Assembly (NCBI GenBank): GCA_000381625.1
Contig: KB906767.1
Span: 1,342,629-1,406,628, forward strand
Source: Bryobacterales bacterium KBS 96
GTDB lineage: Bacteria; Acidobacteriota; Terriglobia; Bryobacterales; Bryobacteraceae
Length of the DNA: 64,000 nt
Direction of reading: 5' to 3'
Shown: positions 37,543-46,745 of the stretch, piece after piece
How the letters are laid out: each line of letters opens with the position of its first letter
Numbering within the stretch: the first letter of the stretch is position 1
The notes under the pieces: generated by a model
What the model was told of the DNA's origin: nothing
Databases searched by the model: none
What the model saw: only the letters and a program-made list of their open reading frames with translations
Program-made: the position numbers and the translations under genes

Positions 37543-38139
37543 ATGACCAGAAGTCTGTCTTTTCTGTTTGCTACTTTGACTGCTGTTCCAATTGCCGCAC
37601 TCGCGCAAAGGCCAGCATCCGCGCCCGCGCAGGCGCCACCGCCGGCTCCCGCACAAGCGGCGCCGGCTAATCCCATTTCCGCCAGTGAGAACAAGATGTA
37701 CACAATGCTGAGCGGCGTCGTTATCGCCGCGGCCGAGAAAATGCCTGAAGAAAGCTACTCGTTTAAGCCGACCCCGGATGTTCGGAGTTTCGGCCAACTG
37801 GTCGGCCACCTGGCCGATTCTCAGTACTTCTTCTGTTCGTCGGTTCAAGGCGAAACTAAGCCGAGTGGCGAGGTCGAGAAAAACAAGACAAACAAAGCAG
37901 ATTTACTAGCTGCTCTGAAGGAGGCGGTTGCCTATTGCCAGAAAACGTATGCCGGTATGACCGATGCGAAGGGCAGCGAGACGATGAAACTAATGAATCA
38001 GGATTTCGCAAAATTGACCGTACTCTCGGCCAACACCGCGCATGACTACGAACACTATGGCAATATGGCCACGTACATGCGGCTAAAAGGAATTGTTCCT
38101 CCGACGAGCGAGAAAAAGGGCAGCCCAGAAAACAAGTAA
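37543..38139 (+). CDS. Secreted DinB-like (YfiT/DinB superfamily) protein
   Basis: A 198-residue exported four-helix-bundle protein. Signal peptide FLFATLTAVPIAALAQ, then an alanine/proline-rich linker, then a DinB-like domain. The likely metal-binding histidines are in QLVGHLADSQ and the C-terminal HDYEHYGNMATYMRLKGIVP, which is the usual closing motif of the family. The ribosome site GAAGGAG precedes the ATG. DinB-like domains include thiol-dependent transferases, but exported versions in Acidobacteria have no assigned role. It is convergent with the lipoprotein gene at 38200. Confidence 0.85.
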   Translation: MTRSLSFLFATLTAVPIAALAQRPASAPAQAPPPAPAQAAPANPISASENKMYTMLSGVVIAAAEKMPEESYSFKPTPDVRSFGQLVGHLADSQYFFCSSVQGETKPSGEVEKNKTNKADLLAALKEAVAYCQKTYAGMTDAKGSETMKLMNQDFAKLTVLSANTAHDYEHYGNMATYMRLKGIVPPTSEKKGSPENK

Positions 38140-38199
38140 ATTCGCGCTGACGAACTTCCCTCTTCCCCGAAGAGGTCGCCTACGGTTTCGCTATCCGAA

Positions 38200-40404
38200 C
38201 TAGTCGGCGAGCGGATTCGGTCGTATCTGGAAATGAACAACCTTACTGGTTGTTCCCTTGCCGGTTTCGCTGTGAAACGGGGCGCGCGTTCCCCACGTCG
38301 TCCAGACACCTTTGCCTTTCCATCCCGCATTCGGATCGTCGACACGCCCGTCCATGCCTTTGGCGAAAAATCCGAGGGGATAGGGAACCCGCAGAATAAC
38401 GAATTTACCGTTCACGAGCGCGAGTAGCGAATCCGAAGAATTGCCGGTGATGATCGGTGTGTTCTCTCCCAACCCCAGTGTGTCGAACTGATCAACCCAG
38501 TCGTAATAGTGGGAATCGGCGCTCCCCGAGCCCTGCACACCCTGGAAGTTCGGCCCAGGCGTGGGATAAAGCGTCCACCCTTCCGGACAGTGTTGACCGA
38601 TTGCATGTGGTCCGTTCAATGGCCCCTTGCACTTGCGGCGATCAAAACTGGCCAGGTGTCCGCTTGCCAGCGCTACCCAGACAACATTGTTGCGATCGAT
38701 ATCCATGCCACGCGGCGAAAATCCCGACACCGGCGCTTTGGCATTGTGCCAAGGCGCCTCATAGTATTCGGCCAGCGCAGTTTCGGGCGGATTCGTTCCC
38801 GGATTCAAACGCACGATTCCGCCGGGGAATCCGAGGACGCTGCCCCATACCATCCCGTCGGTTCCAACAGCAACTCCATAGAATGCCGCATTCAACCGTG
38901 TGTCGTGCGCAGAATCGGCCGCGCCCGTGAGAGCGGCCGACATGCCTAGACTCTCTCCGCTCGGCGCGGTTAACACCTTCTGATCGGAATCGAGATAAGC
39001 GTCTCGCTTGCCGTTGCCGTTGGTATCGAGCACCAACGCGGTCCACCCCTGTGACTTCCGTGCATCATGTGTCTGGTCCCACATGCGCGTGTTCAGCCAT
39101 CCCACCACGCCACCGCCTCCACCGCTGCTGGTCCATAACGTGTTGCTCGCATCCGATGCGAACACCAGGTGGTGCGTGCTGAAGCAGGTGTCGATCAAAG
39201 ATACTTTCTTCGTTGTTGGATCGTACATCGCCAATTGGCGTCCGGACTTTTCAACGGGCGTGAGCTTCGCCGAAGCCAAATCGGAACCCGCTTTGCAAAA
39301 TTCGGGATTCTTGCTCGCTCGAATTCTTGACGTGATCCAGAGCCGTCCCCGGCCGTCAAACATCGGATTATGAACCGTTGTGTGACTGTCCCAGATCGCT
39401 TCGTCGCCCCAGAATGCAGAGGGCTGTAGCGGCTTCGGCTGTCCCGGTGTGTCCGGATCACGATACGGAACGTTGACTCTACTAATCGTGTTGTGCACGG
39501 GATCGAGCACTGGGAGGTAATCGCGGCTTTCCTCGGCCGATCCGTAAATGAGTCCGTTTGCGTTTACCCTCGGGTTCCGCTTGTCGCTTGAAATTTCGTC
39601 GTGTAAATACGCTTTTTCGTCGGCCCAGTCCCATTGGGTGATGACAATGTTACGCTCGATCCCACTCGGCCGCGGGGGCGCTTCCGCGGGAATTTCGCCG
39701 TGCGCAATGCGCGTGCTCCAATCGCCGAACTCCGCGGTGGCTCGTTCAGGTCCGAGTTGGGCAAGGCCGCCAATCATTGCCCTGCCTGCCTGTCCCGACT
39801 GTACGCGCCGCATCCAAGACTGCGCCGGCGAATCGAAGTGACTGAACACCTCAGGAACGGTGCGCGTGTACCGGTTGCCGAGTTGGTGGCACGATTCGCA
39901 GCTATCTGTCTTGATTAAGTGCAGCCACTGTCCCTGCGTTTTGATCTTCTGCGAAATTCCGTTTCCATGAGGGCCCGTGCCCGGGAACTCGTTCTCGCTT
40001 GGGATGTGGAGCATCGCGTACCAATAGTTCCCCGGATAGTACTGCGCGGCAGCCTTCGCATCCGGCGCCACGGTGGGTTTCAAATCGACTCGCTTCCCTC
40101 TTTGAGTGCGAATTTTTGCTGAATCCACCAATCCATAACCGCGGGCCCAAATAGTGTATGTGGCCTGCGGAAGAGCAGGGATCAGATAGCGGCCTTGATC
40201 GTCAGTGACAACCTCCTTAATGAAACGTGTAGGCAGATCTGTCGTTTCCGCAATCACCCACACCCCTGCCTCGACTCCGTTGCCGCTGGAAACAACGCCC
40301 CCAATCTCGTCGGCCTTGATATCGCCGGCGCTCTGTTGCGCAGACCGACATCCAGCAAACGCCAACATCGTCATAACGGAGAAAAGTAGAAAGCCGCTGC
40401 GCAT
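38200..40404 (-). CDS. Lipoprotein with carboxypeptidase-regulatory domain, CXXCH site and beta-propeller
   Basis: The product is 734 residues from the ATG at 40404, which has AAGGAG upstream; the frame is open to 40590 with no support. Order: lipoprotein signal (VMTMLAFAGC), a carboxypeptidase-regulatory-like domain (GGVVSSGNGVEAGVWVIAET ... YTIWARGYGLVDS), a haem-type motif CESCH in TDSCESCHQLGNRYT, then a large propeller-like domain with repeats such as VHNPMFDGRGRLWITSR, HHLVFASDASNTLWTSSG, YGVAVGTDGMVWGSV and RGMDIDRNNVVWVALAS. The combination suggests an outer-membrane or periplasmic redox-linked sensor or hydrolase. Similar proteins recur in Acidobacteria; no activity is known to me. 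Confidence 0.8.
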   Translation of the reverse strand: MRSGFLLFSVMTMLAFAGCRSAQQSAGDIKADEIGGVVSSGNGVEAGVWVIAETTDLPTRFIKEVVTDDQGRYLIPALPQATYTIWARGYGLVDSAKIRTQRGKRVDLKPTVAPDAKAAAQYYPGNYWYAMLHIPSENEFPGTGPHGNGISQKIKTQGQWLHLIKTDSCESCHQLGNRYTRTVPEVFSHFDSPAQSWMRRVQSGQAGRAMIGGLAQLGPERATAEFGDWSTRIAHGEIPAEAPPRPSGIERNIVITQWDWADEKAYLHDEISSDKRNPRVNANGLIYGSAEESRDYLPVLDPVHNTISRVNVPYRDPDTPGQPKPLQPSAFWGDEAIWDSHTTVHNPMFDGRGRLWITSRIRASKNPEFCKAGSDLASAKLTPVEKSGRQLAMYDPTTKKVSLIDTCFSTHHLVFASDASNTLWTSSGGGGGVVGWLNTRMWDQTHDARKSQGWTALVLDTNGNGKRDAYLDSDQKVLTAPSGESLGMSAALTGAADSAHDTRLNAAFYGVAVGTDGMVWGSVLGFPGGIVRLNPGTNPPETALAEYYEAPWHNAKAPVSGFSPRGMDIDRNNVVWVALASGHLASFDRRKCKGPLNGPHAIGQHCPEGWTLYPTPGPNFQGVQGSGSADSHYYDWVDQFDTLGLGENTPIITGNSSDSLLALVNGKFVILRVPYPLGFFAKGMDGRVDDPNAGWKGKGVWTTWGTRAPFHSETGKGTTSKVVHFQIRPNPLAD

Positions 40405-40652
40405 GCTTGACTCCTTAAACCGCGCACGTACCCGGCGCGCCGGTCCTGGACGGCTAGTATATACCGTATTCGCGCGACGGTTGCACAGTTGCTCAAATGA
40501 CCCCATCACCGGGAGAGTATGCGACCGTCTCCAGCGGAAAACCGACTTGCGGACTGATCCGACGCGGCCGTATGCCGGAGGCTGCGGCACAGCGGCCCGC
40601 TACACTAGAACAGGAAAAAAGTTGAACTGGAGTTGACGGGAGATCAACCGGA

Positions 40653-40868
40653 TTACGGCCGAGCCTCGTAAACGATGTTGAACGGCGTTTCCGTCGCCCG
40701 CCGGAAACGTTTGAACCCGGCCGAGGTTACGACCTCGCGAATGCGCGCCTCTCCGGCTTGGGCCCCTAAGCACAATCCGATTTCCTGCGATCGCGAGCAT
40801 GGCGTGCACAACAACGTTGAAAAAGAATAGTAGACCCGCCCCACAGGATTCAGATTGTCCTTCAAGCG
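40653..40868 (-). pseudogene. C-terminal remnant of a class I SAM-dependent methyltransferase
   Basis: The last part of the minus-strand frame encodes NLNPVGRVYYSFSTLLCTP, then QEIGLCLGAQAGEARIREVV and ATETPFNIVYEARP up to a stop at 40653. This is the conserved C-terminal end of a family of winged-helix class I methyltransferases of about 350 residues. The match begins at about 40865, exactly where a dispersed repeat (40866-40930) starts, and nothing upstream of it encodes the methyltransferase core. So this is a truncated fragment, probably inactive. Confidence 0.75.
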
Positions 40869-40930
40869 GTTCGGCGCTGGCAACCGGACGTCTTCATCCG
40901 ATTCCGCGAGCCACCGAGCCATGTTTATTC
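40866..40930. repeat. Dispersed intergenic repeat, copy 1
   Basis: A 65-base stretch starting GCGGTTCGGCGCTGG. It aligns with 41936-42000 in the same orientation. The first 43 bases differ at three positions, and the remainder is more diverged except for the closing ATGTTTAYTC. It abuts the truncation point of the methyltransferase remnant. Confidence 0.65.
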
Positions 40931-41005
40931 TCTGAGTTTCCAGATCGGGAATCTCCATCCCCGAAAGTTCTCCCGAGGCCTCCGGATAGGCAACAATTGG
41001 GGGGA

Positions 41006-41794
41006 ATGAGTACGATTCGCATTGCACTGGCCAACCTCCCATTCCCGGCAACGCCCGAGAGTTCGGTCGAACTCGCCGAACAAGCGATCGCAGAAGCTTC
41101 CGTTAGGGCCGCCGATATCATCTGCTTTCCGGAATGCTTCATTCCCGGCTATCGGTGCATGGGGAGACGAGTGCCGGCTCCCGATCCGGTATTCCTGGAA
41201 CGCGCCTGGTCCGCTGTATCGAACACAGCGGCGAAAGCAAATCTCGCGGTTGTTCTCGGCACCGAACGTGTCGTCGATAGTGCGCTTTTGATCACCGCCC
41301 TGGTCGTCCATCGAGATGGGACACGCGCCGGCTTCCAGGACAAAGTGCAGCTCGACCCCAGCGAAGACGGGACCTATTCGGCGGGTTCCGGGAGACGCGT
41401 GTTTCAGAGCGGCCCGCTGACATTCGGTATCGCCATTTGTCACGAAGGGTGGCGGTATCCGGAAACAGTCCGCTGGGCCGCGCGGCGCGGCGCGCATATC
41501 GTGTTTCATCCTCATCTCCACGAAGCCGAGCCCGGCGGATACCGGCCGTCGAGTTTCGCCGACCCCGCGAACACATTTCACGAGAAGGCGGCGTTGTGCC
41601 GCGCCGCCGAAAACACCTGCTTTTTCGCAACGGTGAACTGCGCAAGCGACGGCTCGCCGACCACGTCGGCGGTTGTGCGTCCGGATGGGACGCTACTCAG
41701 TTATCAACCCTACGGCCAGCGCGGGTTACTCGTCGCGGACGTCGATCTCGCCGAGGCCACAGGCTTCCTCGCCGCGCGCTGCAAATCCGATTAG
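41006..41794 (+). CDS. Carbon-nitrogen hydrolase (nitrilase superfamily)
   Basis: The product is 262 residues from the ATG at 41006 (MSTIRIALANLPFPAT). The catalytic triad is visible: Glu43 in CFPECFIPGY, Lys113 in FQDKVQLDPSED, and Cys145 in GIAICHEGWRYPE. Members hydrolyse amides or nitriles, such as omega-amidase, N-carbamoyl amino acid or polyamine-related substrates; the sequence alone does not choose. The frame is open to 40799 into the repeat and methyltransferase remnant, so the upstream part is not coding. Only a run of G bases serves as ribosome site. It is bracketed by copies of a dispersed repeat. Confidence 0.85.
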   Translation: MSTIRIALANLPFPATPESSVELAEQAIAEASVRAADIICFPECFIPGYRCMGRRVPAPDPVFLERAWSAVSNTAAKANLAVVLGTERVVDSALLITALVVHRDGTRAGFQDKVQLDPSEDGTYSAGSGRRVFQSGPLTFGIAICHEGWRYPETVRWAARRGAHIVFHPHLHEAEPGGYRPSSFADPANTFHEKAALCRAAENTCFFATVNCASDGSPTTSAVVRPDGTLLSYQPYGQRGLLVADVDLAEATGFLAARCKSD

Positions 41795-41935
41795 ATGACC
41801 GGGTCTCCTGTCCGATTCTGAACGTTCCTGTCCCATGATCGGGCGTCCCGCCCCAACCCTCGATTGAAGGCGCGGTGCGTGCGTGGCCAGATTGGGTCGC
41901 TAGTCCGCTCCGAAGACGCCCGCTCCCTCACGGTC

Positions 41936-42000
41936 GCGGTTCGGTGCTGGTAAACGGACGTCTTCATCCGATTCCGCGGCTCGTAGGCTCATGTTTACTC
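41936..42000. repeat. Dispersed intergenic repeat, copy 2
   Basis: Same-orientation partner of 40866-40930. It is immediately preceded by CGCTCCCTCACGGTCGCG (41921-41938, overlapping the repeat's start), a string that I associate with interspersed repeats in Acidobacteria and Planctomycetes. Confidence 0.65.
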
Positions 42001-42010
42001 CTTTACAGCC

Positions 42011-42052
42011 GCGGTTCGGTGCTGCACGCGGGCATCTTTATCGCTTTTGGCA
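42011..42052. repeat. Dispersed intergenic repeat, copy 3 (diverged)
   Basis: Starts with the same 14 bases GCGGTTCGGTGCTG as copy 2, then continues with a related but more diverged sequence (CGGGCATCTTTATCG against CGGACGTCTTCATCC). It lies 11 bases after copy 2, making a partial tandem just upstream of the ADOP permease gene. Confidence 0.5.
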
Positions 42053-42140
42053 GCCGGCAGGGCCATGGGGTGCTCCATTGGGATTATGTTGGAACAACAA
42101 CTGCTGCCGCTACTCTTTTGCAAATCAATAGGAGTTCCGC

Positions 42141-44570
42141 ATGTTACAGGATCTACGGTTCAGCTTGAGAAGCCTGATGAAACAGCCGGCGTTTACGTTG
42201 ATCGCCGTGTTGACATTGGCGCTAGGAATTGGGTCCACAGCGGCTGTTTTCAGCCTGATTGACGGCATCCTTCTGAAGCCGCCGCCTTACCGGTCTCCCC
42301 AACAATTGGTTTTGATCTCGCCCGCGCGAACCGATGGCCAGCAGGTGGGGAACGCGCGCGGATGGGCCGCCGAGCAGTGGCTCGATTGGCAGCGGAATAG
42401 CAGGTCATTTGACGGCATCGCCGCTTATCACTGGTTATTCAATTTCCTGGTGCTGCGCGATGGCAGTCAATCGTTACAAGGAATGTTAGTTACTCGCGGC
42501 TACTTCCGTCTGTTAGGGCTAAAACCCCTTATCGGACGGACGTTCAGCGATTCGGAAACAACCTTTCCCCCGAAGCCGGTCATCATTCTTGGCTTCGATG
42601 TTTGGCAGGAGAAGTTCGGAGGCGATCCCGCAATTATCGGAAAGAAGATCAGAATCAGCCGGTGGGACACACCGCCGCAAGTGATTGGCGTGATGCCGCC
42701 AGGCATCCGTTTTCTGCCATCGCCCACAACTGCGCAGGAACCGAACTACAATCCGAACGCGACAGTCGACTTTTGGATTCCCGGAGCGCCCAATCCCAAA
42801 AGCCTGAAAGAGGCTGGATGGAATGTCGTCGCGCGACTGAAGGACGGCGTTGCCGCGGGTCAGGCGCAGACGGAACTCGCGGTGAAAGTCCAGCGGGAAG
42901 CACAACAGGAACGTGACTACGCAGGCATTACACCGCGTGTTGAACCCCTCACGACCGAACTGAATCGTGACGGCAACCGCATCTTATGGCCGCTATTGGG
43001 GGCAGCCATTCTTGTGCTGCTGATCGCGTGCGGTAATACCGGTTCGTTAATGCTGGTGCGCGGCATCCAGCGGCAGCAAGAATATTCAATCCGGAGCGCT
43101 CTCGGCGTGGGCCGGATAGAACTGCTGTGGCAAGCGTCTTTAGAGAATTTGCTGATCGCGCTCGGGGGAGGCATTTTGGGCGCGTGCATCGCCTTTGGCT
43201 TGGTTAATTTGTTGAAGGCAATCGGCGTTCATGCCATCCCGCGTCTGGATGCAGTCTCAACCGGATGGCCGATTCTGCTGTGCGGCCTCGCGGCAGCGTT
43301 CTTGTCAGCCGTCCTGGCCGGGCTTGTTCCCGCGTTCCGGGCTTCGAGAGTCAATGCGGCGGAGGCGCTCAAGAGCGCCGGACCGAAGAGCAGCACAGGA
43401 AAGGTCGAGAGAAAGTTCTTGCGCGCGGTCGCAATCACTCAGACGGCGCTCACACTGGCTTTGCTTGTGGGGGCCGGACTGCTTGTGAAGACGATGGGGA
43501 ACCTTTCGGAAGTGAGCACCGGGTACGATGTCTCACACATTCTGACCATGAGTGTCACGGCCGTACAGGGCAATTGGAACGATTTCCACCGGCGCGCGCT
43601 GGAGCGGGTCTCGGCGCTCCCGAGCGTACAGTATGCGGCATTCGCATGGGGCGTTCCGCTCACCGGCAACAACTGGCCCGATACCGTGGAAATTGAGGGC
43701 CAACCACCGGTAACCAAGCCAAGCGACCGCCTCTCTCTCCCGCTGCGCTCCGTTACCGAGGACTACTTTAAGTTGATGGACATAGCACTCCTGGACGGAC
43801 GTGGGTTCCGTTCGACCGATTCCGGCAAGAGCCCGGCGGTAGCCGTCGTGAATCGCGCTCTTGCGGATCGCTATTTCCCGCATCAAAATGCAATTGGCAA
43901 GAAGCTGTGGCTCCAGGGCCGCGATCACCCGCCGAATCAAATTATCGGAATTGTGGAGAACGGTCGAACCGACGATTTGACGCAAAAGCCGCAGCCGGAA
44001 ATTTATCTCTCCTTCTGGCAGGCAGGACCTTTTTCCAAACACCTGGTGATCAGAACCTCGGCCGACCCGCGGATCGTGGCCTCCACCGTCCAACATGAAT
44101 TGCGGGCCATTGACCCGACCGTCGCCGTAGAGCAGGTAAAGACGATGCAGGAAATTCGCAACGAATCGGTAGCCTCGCGCACGTTTGCAACTCAGTTGCT
44201 CACCGGGTTCTCGCTAATGGGCGGAATGTTGACTCTGATCGGCATTTACGGCGTGCTTTCGCTATCGGTTGCCTCGCGCCGGCGCGAAATCGCCATTCGC
44301 ACGGCCTTGGGCGCCGAACGGCGAGATATTCGAACGTTGGTATTTGCCGAGGGTTTTCGCCTAATCGGAGGCGGCATTCTCGTCGGCCTGGCATTGGCCT
44401 CGGTCCTTTCCCACGCCTTGAGAAGCTTCCTGTTTCAAGTGAAGCCCGACGATCCGAGAATTCTACTCATCACAAGCGCGTCCTTTGCAGTAGTGGCGCT
44501 ACTCGCGTGCTGGGCGCCAAGCCGCCGCGCCATCCGTGTCGAACCGGCCGAAGCGCTTCGATATGAGTAG
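42141..44570 (+). CDS. ADOP-type ABC transporter permease (MacB/FtsX, duplicated)
   Basis: An 809-residue acidobacterial duplicated orphan permease. It opens with MLQDLRFSLRSLMKQPAFTL and an N-terminal helix, then a MacB periplasmic core domain, an FtsX-type three-helix block (LLGAAILVLLIACGNTGSLM; NLLIALGGGILGACIAFGL; LLCGLAAAFLSAVLAGLVPA). The same order is then repeated: helix (AITQTALTLALLVGAGLLV), a second core domain and a C-terminal FtsX block (GFSLMGGMLTLIGIYGVLSL ... ASFAVVALLACWAPSRRA). AGGAG precedes the ATG. No ATPase gene is adjacent, which is normal for this family. Substrate unknown. Confidence 0.93.
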   Translation: MLQDLRFSLRSLMKQPAFTLIAVLTLALGIGSTAAVFSLIDGILLKPPPYRSPQQLVLISPARTDGQQVGNARGWAAEQWLDWQRNSRSFDGIAAYHWLFNFLVLRDGSQSLQGMLVTRGYFRLLGLKPLIGRTFSDSETTFPPKPVIILGFDVWQEKFGGDPAIIGKKIRISRWDTPPQVIGVMPPGIRFLPSPTTAQEPNYNPNATVDFWIPGAPNPKSLKEAGWNVVARLKDGVAAGQAQTELAVKVQREAQQERDYAGITPRVEPLTTELNRDGNRILWPLLGAAILVLLIACGNTGSLMLVRGIQRQQEYSIRSALGVGRIELLWQASLENLLIALGGGILGACIAFGLVNLLKAIGVHAIPRLDAVSTGWPILLCGLAAAFLSAVLAGLVPAFRASRVNAAEALKSAGPKSSTGKVERKFLRAVAITQTALTLALLVGAGLLVKTMGNLSEVSTGYDVSHILTMSVTAVQGNWNDFHRRALERVSALPSVQYAAFAWGVPLTGNNWPDTVEIEGQPPVTKPSDRLSLPLRSVTEDYFKLMDIALLDGRGFRSTDSGKSPAVAVVNRALADRYFPHQNAIGKKLWLQGRDHPPNQIIGIVENGRTDDLTQKPQPEIYLSFWQAGPFSKHLVIRTSADPRIVASTVQHELRAIDPTVAVEQVKTMQEIRNESVASRTFATQLLTGFSLMGGMLTLIGIYGVLSLSVASRRREIAIRTALGAERRDIRTLVFAEGFRLIGGGILVGLALASVLSHALRSFLFQVKPDDPRILLITSASFAVVALLACWAPSRRAIRVEPAEALRYE

Positions 44571-44747
44571 CACGCAGTCGTTTTGGGATTGATAGGCAAC
44601 TATTCGTCAATAACCTGGCGTGTAGCACTTGCTCGATCAAGAGGACCGGGTGGTCGTGCTTGAGAGTCTGCGGGGGCATTGTGCCCACCGCGGTTGGAGG
44701 CCAGGCCGCGCACGTAAGATCAACCATCGCGCACGTTCAGCGTTAGC

Positions 44748-44799
44748 GCACCACTACTACGTGGTGCTTGCCATATAATGAAAGCGGGAGGGTTCCTCC
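44748..44799 (+). promoter_or_regulatory. Structured promoter and ribosome site of phenylalanine hydroxylase gene
   Basis: GCACCAC (44748-44754) and GTGGTGC (44761-44767) form a perfect 7-bp inverted repeat with a six-base centre. Seven bases further is a perfect TATAAT (44774-44779). No good -35 is visible at normal spacing, and the palindrome occupies that place, so it may be an activator or repressor site. Transcription from this -10 would start near 44786, directly at the ribosome site. GGAGG (44787-44791) can pair with CCTCC (44795-44799), which ends right before the ATG, so the ribosome site may be masked. Confidence 0.5.
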
Positions 44800-45717
44800 A
44801 TGCCCGCTGCGATGCTTGAACCGCCCGGTCTCACGACCACGGAGGCGCATTTCATAGAACAGGCTCAGCACGATGGCCGGCTGTTCATTCACCAGCCATA
44901 CGAGCAGTACTCGGCATCAAACCACGCGGCCTGGCAAAAGCTGTATAAGCGAATGGAGCCGCGCTGGCAGCGCTATGCCAATGAGGCATTCCTGCGAGGC
45001 CACGAAGCTCTCTGTCTCGATGAGAAGGCTGTTCCGCGGCTCGCGGACGTGAACCGGTTTCTTTCGCCGCTGACAGGCTTTCAGGCAAAGGCTGTCAGCG
45101 GCTATGTGCCGGCATTCGTATTTTTCGATTGTCTGAGAAACCGCCAGTTCCCCACAACGGTGACCATACGGCGCGAAGACAAGCTCGATTACCTGCCCGA
45201 GCCCGACATTTTCCACGACATTGCCGGGCACGTTCCGATGCACACCGACCGGGCATTTGCCGATGTCTTGGTTCGCTTCGGGGAATGCGCGCATACGGCG
45301 GCGGATCTGGTCCGCGGCATCGGCGATGAACAACAACGCATGGACGCGCTGACCAGCATCATTCGAGCCATGGCGCGGTTTTTCTGGTTCACCGTGGAAT
45401 TCGGTCTCATGCGGTCGGCGCATGGCATTCGCGTGTACGGCAGCGGCCTGCTGTCTAGTTTCGGTGAGATTCAGCATTCGATTGAATCTCCGGATGTGCA
45501 GCGATATCCTTTGCAACTGGAATGGGCCGTGAACCAGTCCTTCGAAATCGATCACTATCAGCCACTGCTGTTTATTGTCGATTCATTCGACCACTTATAC
45601 GAACTGGTCGGACGTTTGGAGCAATGGCTCAAGCGCGGGCGGCTAAACAACGTAGCACCCGGAGAGCCCGCCGTGAATGCCAAGGACCTGAGCAGCTTCT
45701 TGCGGACTAACGGTTAG
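44800..45717 (+). CDS. phhA: Phenylalanine 4-monooxygenase
   Basis: Tetrahydrobiopterin-dependent iron enzyme converting phenylalanine to tyrosine; 305 residues. The iron ligands are His139 and His144 in [17 protein letters not shown] and Glu200 in [10 protein letters not shown]. The distance between the second histidine and the glutamate is longer than in the short bacterial enzymes, with an inserted segment around [17 protein letters not shown]. The N-terminus has a predicted short extension with no regulatory ACT domain. No pterin recycling gene (phhB) is next to it. It is convergent with the epimerase gene and overlaps it by 11 bases. Confidence 0.9.
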   Translation: MPAAMLEPPGLTTTEAHFIEQAQHDGRLFIHQPYEQYSASNHAAWQKLYKRMEPRWQRYANEAFLRGHEALCLDEKAVPRLADVNRFLSPLTGFQAKAVSGYVPAFVFFDCLRNRQFPTTVTIRREDKLDYLPEPDIFHDIAGHVPMHTDRAFADVLVRFGECAHTAADLVRGIGDEQQRMDALTSIIRAMARFFWFTVEFGLMRSAHGIRVYGSGLLSSFGEIQHSIESPDVQRYPLQLEWAVNQSFEIDHYQPLLFIVDSFDHLYELVGRLEQWLKRGRLNNVAPGEPAVNAKDLSSFLRTNG

Positions 45718-46672
45718 CAAGCTGTTCGGGCGCGATCCGGCTTCGGAAGTAATCCACCGTCTGCGCAATTCCCTGGTCGAGTGGAATCTTCGGCTCCCAG
45801 CCGAGAACTCGCTTCGCCTTGGTGATATCGGGACGGCGGATCTTGGGATCGTCGGAGGGAAGCGGCCGGAAATCGATTCCGGCGCGACTGTCCACATGTT
45901 TTCGTATGTAATTCGCGAATTCGAGAATCGTCATCTCATTCGGATTCCCGAGGTTCACCGGATATGGCTCGCCGGATTCAACGAGCCGCAACAGCCCTTC
46001 CACCAGATCAGATACGTAGCAAAAGCTCCGCGTCTGCGAGCCGTCGCCGAAAACGGTGAGGCTATTGCCTCGCAGCGCCTGATCGAGAAAAGCGGGAACC
46101 ACGCGTCCATCGTTGAGACCCATGCGCGGCCCATAGGTATTGAAGATACGCGCAATGGTTGTTTTCAGAGCGTGCGTCCGATGGTAAGCCATCGTCAGAG
46201 CTTCCGCGAAACGCTTGCTTTCGTCGTAGCAGGAGCGCAAGCCGACCGGATTCACGTTGCCCCAATAGGTTTCCGACTGCGGATGCTCAAGGGGATCGCC
46301 GTAACATTCCGACGTTGAGCTGATAAGAAAGCGGGCATTGTGACGACGCGCAAGCTCCAGCAGATTCCGCGTGCCGATGGAGCCGGCATCGAGAGTTTCA
46401 ATTGGGTGATTCAGATAATCGATCGGACTCGCCAGCGAAGCAAGATGAAAGACACGATCGACAGACTCCGGAATATCAAGCGGTTCACAGACATCGTGCT
46501 GAACAAAGCGAAAATTAGGATTGCCGAGCAGATGCTCGACATTTTCGGTGTGTCCGGTGATGAAGTTGTCAATCGCAATCACCGCATCGCCTCGTTCGAT
46601 CAGCCGATCGCAAAGGTGTGATCCAATAAATCCTGCGGCTCCGGAGATGACGTTAATCAACTGAATATCCAA
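45707..46672 (-). CDS. NAD-dependent epimerase/decarboxylase (UDP-glucuronate decarboxylase-like)
   Basis: An extended SDR of 321 residues. NAD-binding [14 protein letters not shown] is near residue 11, [10 protein letters not shown] carries the catalytic Ser/Thr region, and Tyr149/Lys153 lie in [10 protein letters not shown]. The phrases [27 protein letters not shown] and [16 protein letters not shown] are typical of UDP-xylose synthase (UXS), which decarboxylates UDP-glucuronate to UDP-xylose. One usual valine is a cysteine (SECYGDP), which should not matter. It is divergent from the FeS oxidoreductase gene with a 73-base spacer. Confidence 0.9.
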   Translation of the reverse strand: MDIQLINVISGAAGFIGSHLCDRLIERGDAVIAIDNFITGHTENVEHLLGNPNFRFVQHDVCEPLDIPESVDRVFHLASLASPIDYLNHPIETLDAGSIGTRNLLELARRHNARFLISSTSECYGDPLEHPQSETYWGNVNPVGLRSCYDESKRFAEALTMAYHRTHALKTTIARIFNTYGPRMGLNDGRVVPAFLDQALRGNSLTVFGDGSQTRSFCYVSDLVEGLLRLVESGEPYPVNLGNPNEMTILEFANYIRKHVDSRAGIDFRPLPSDDPKIRRPDITKAKRVLGWEPKIPLDQGIAQTVDYFRSRIAPEQLANR

Positions 46673-46745
46673 TCTTTCAATGACGATAGAACTAGCTTAT
46701 ATGACGCTCCACGCTACCGTTTCACTTATCCGATCCTAGGAATAC

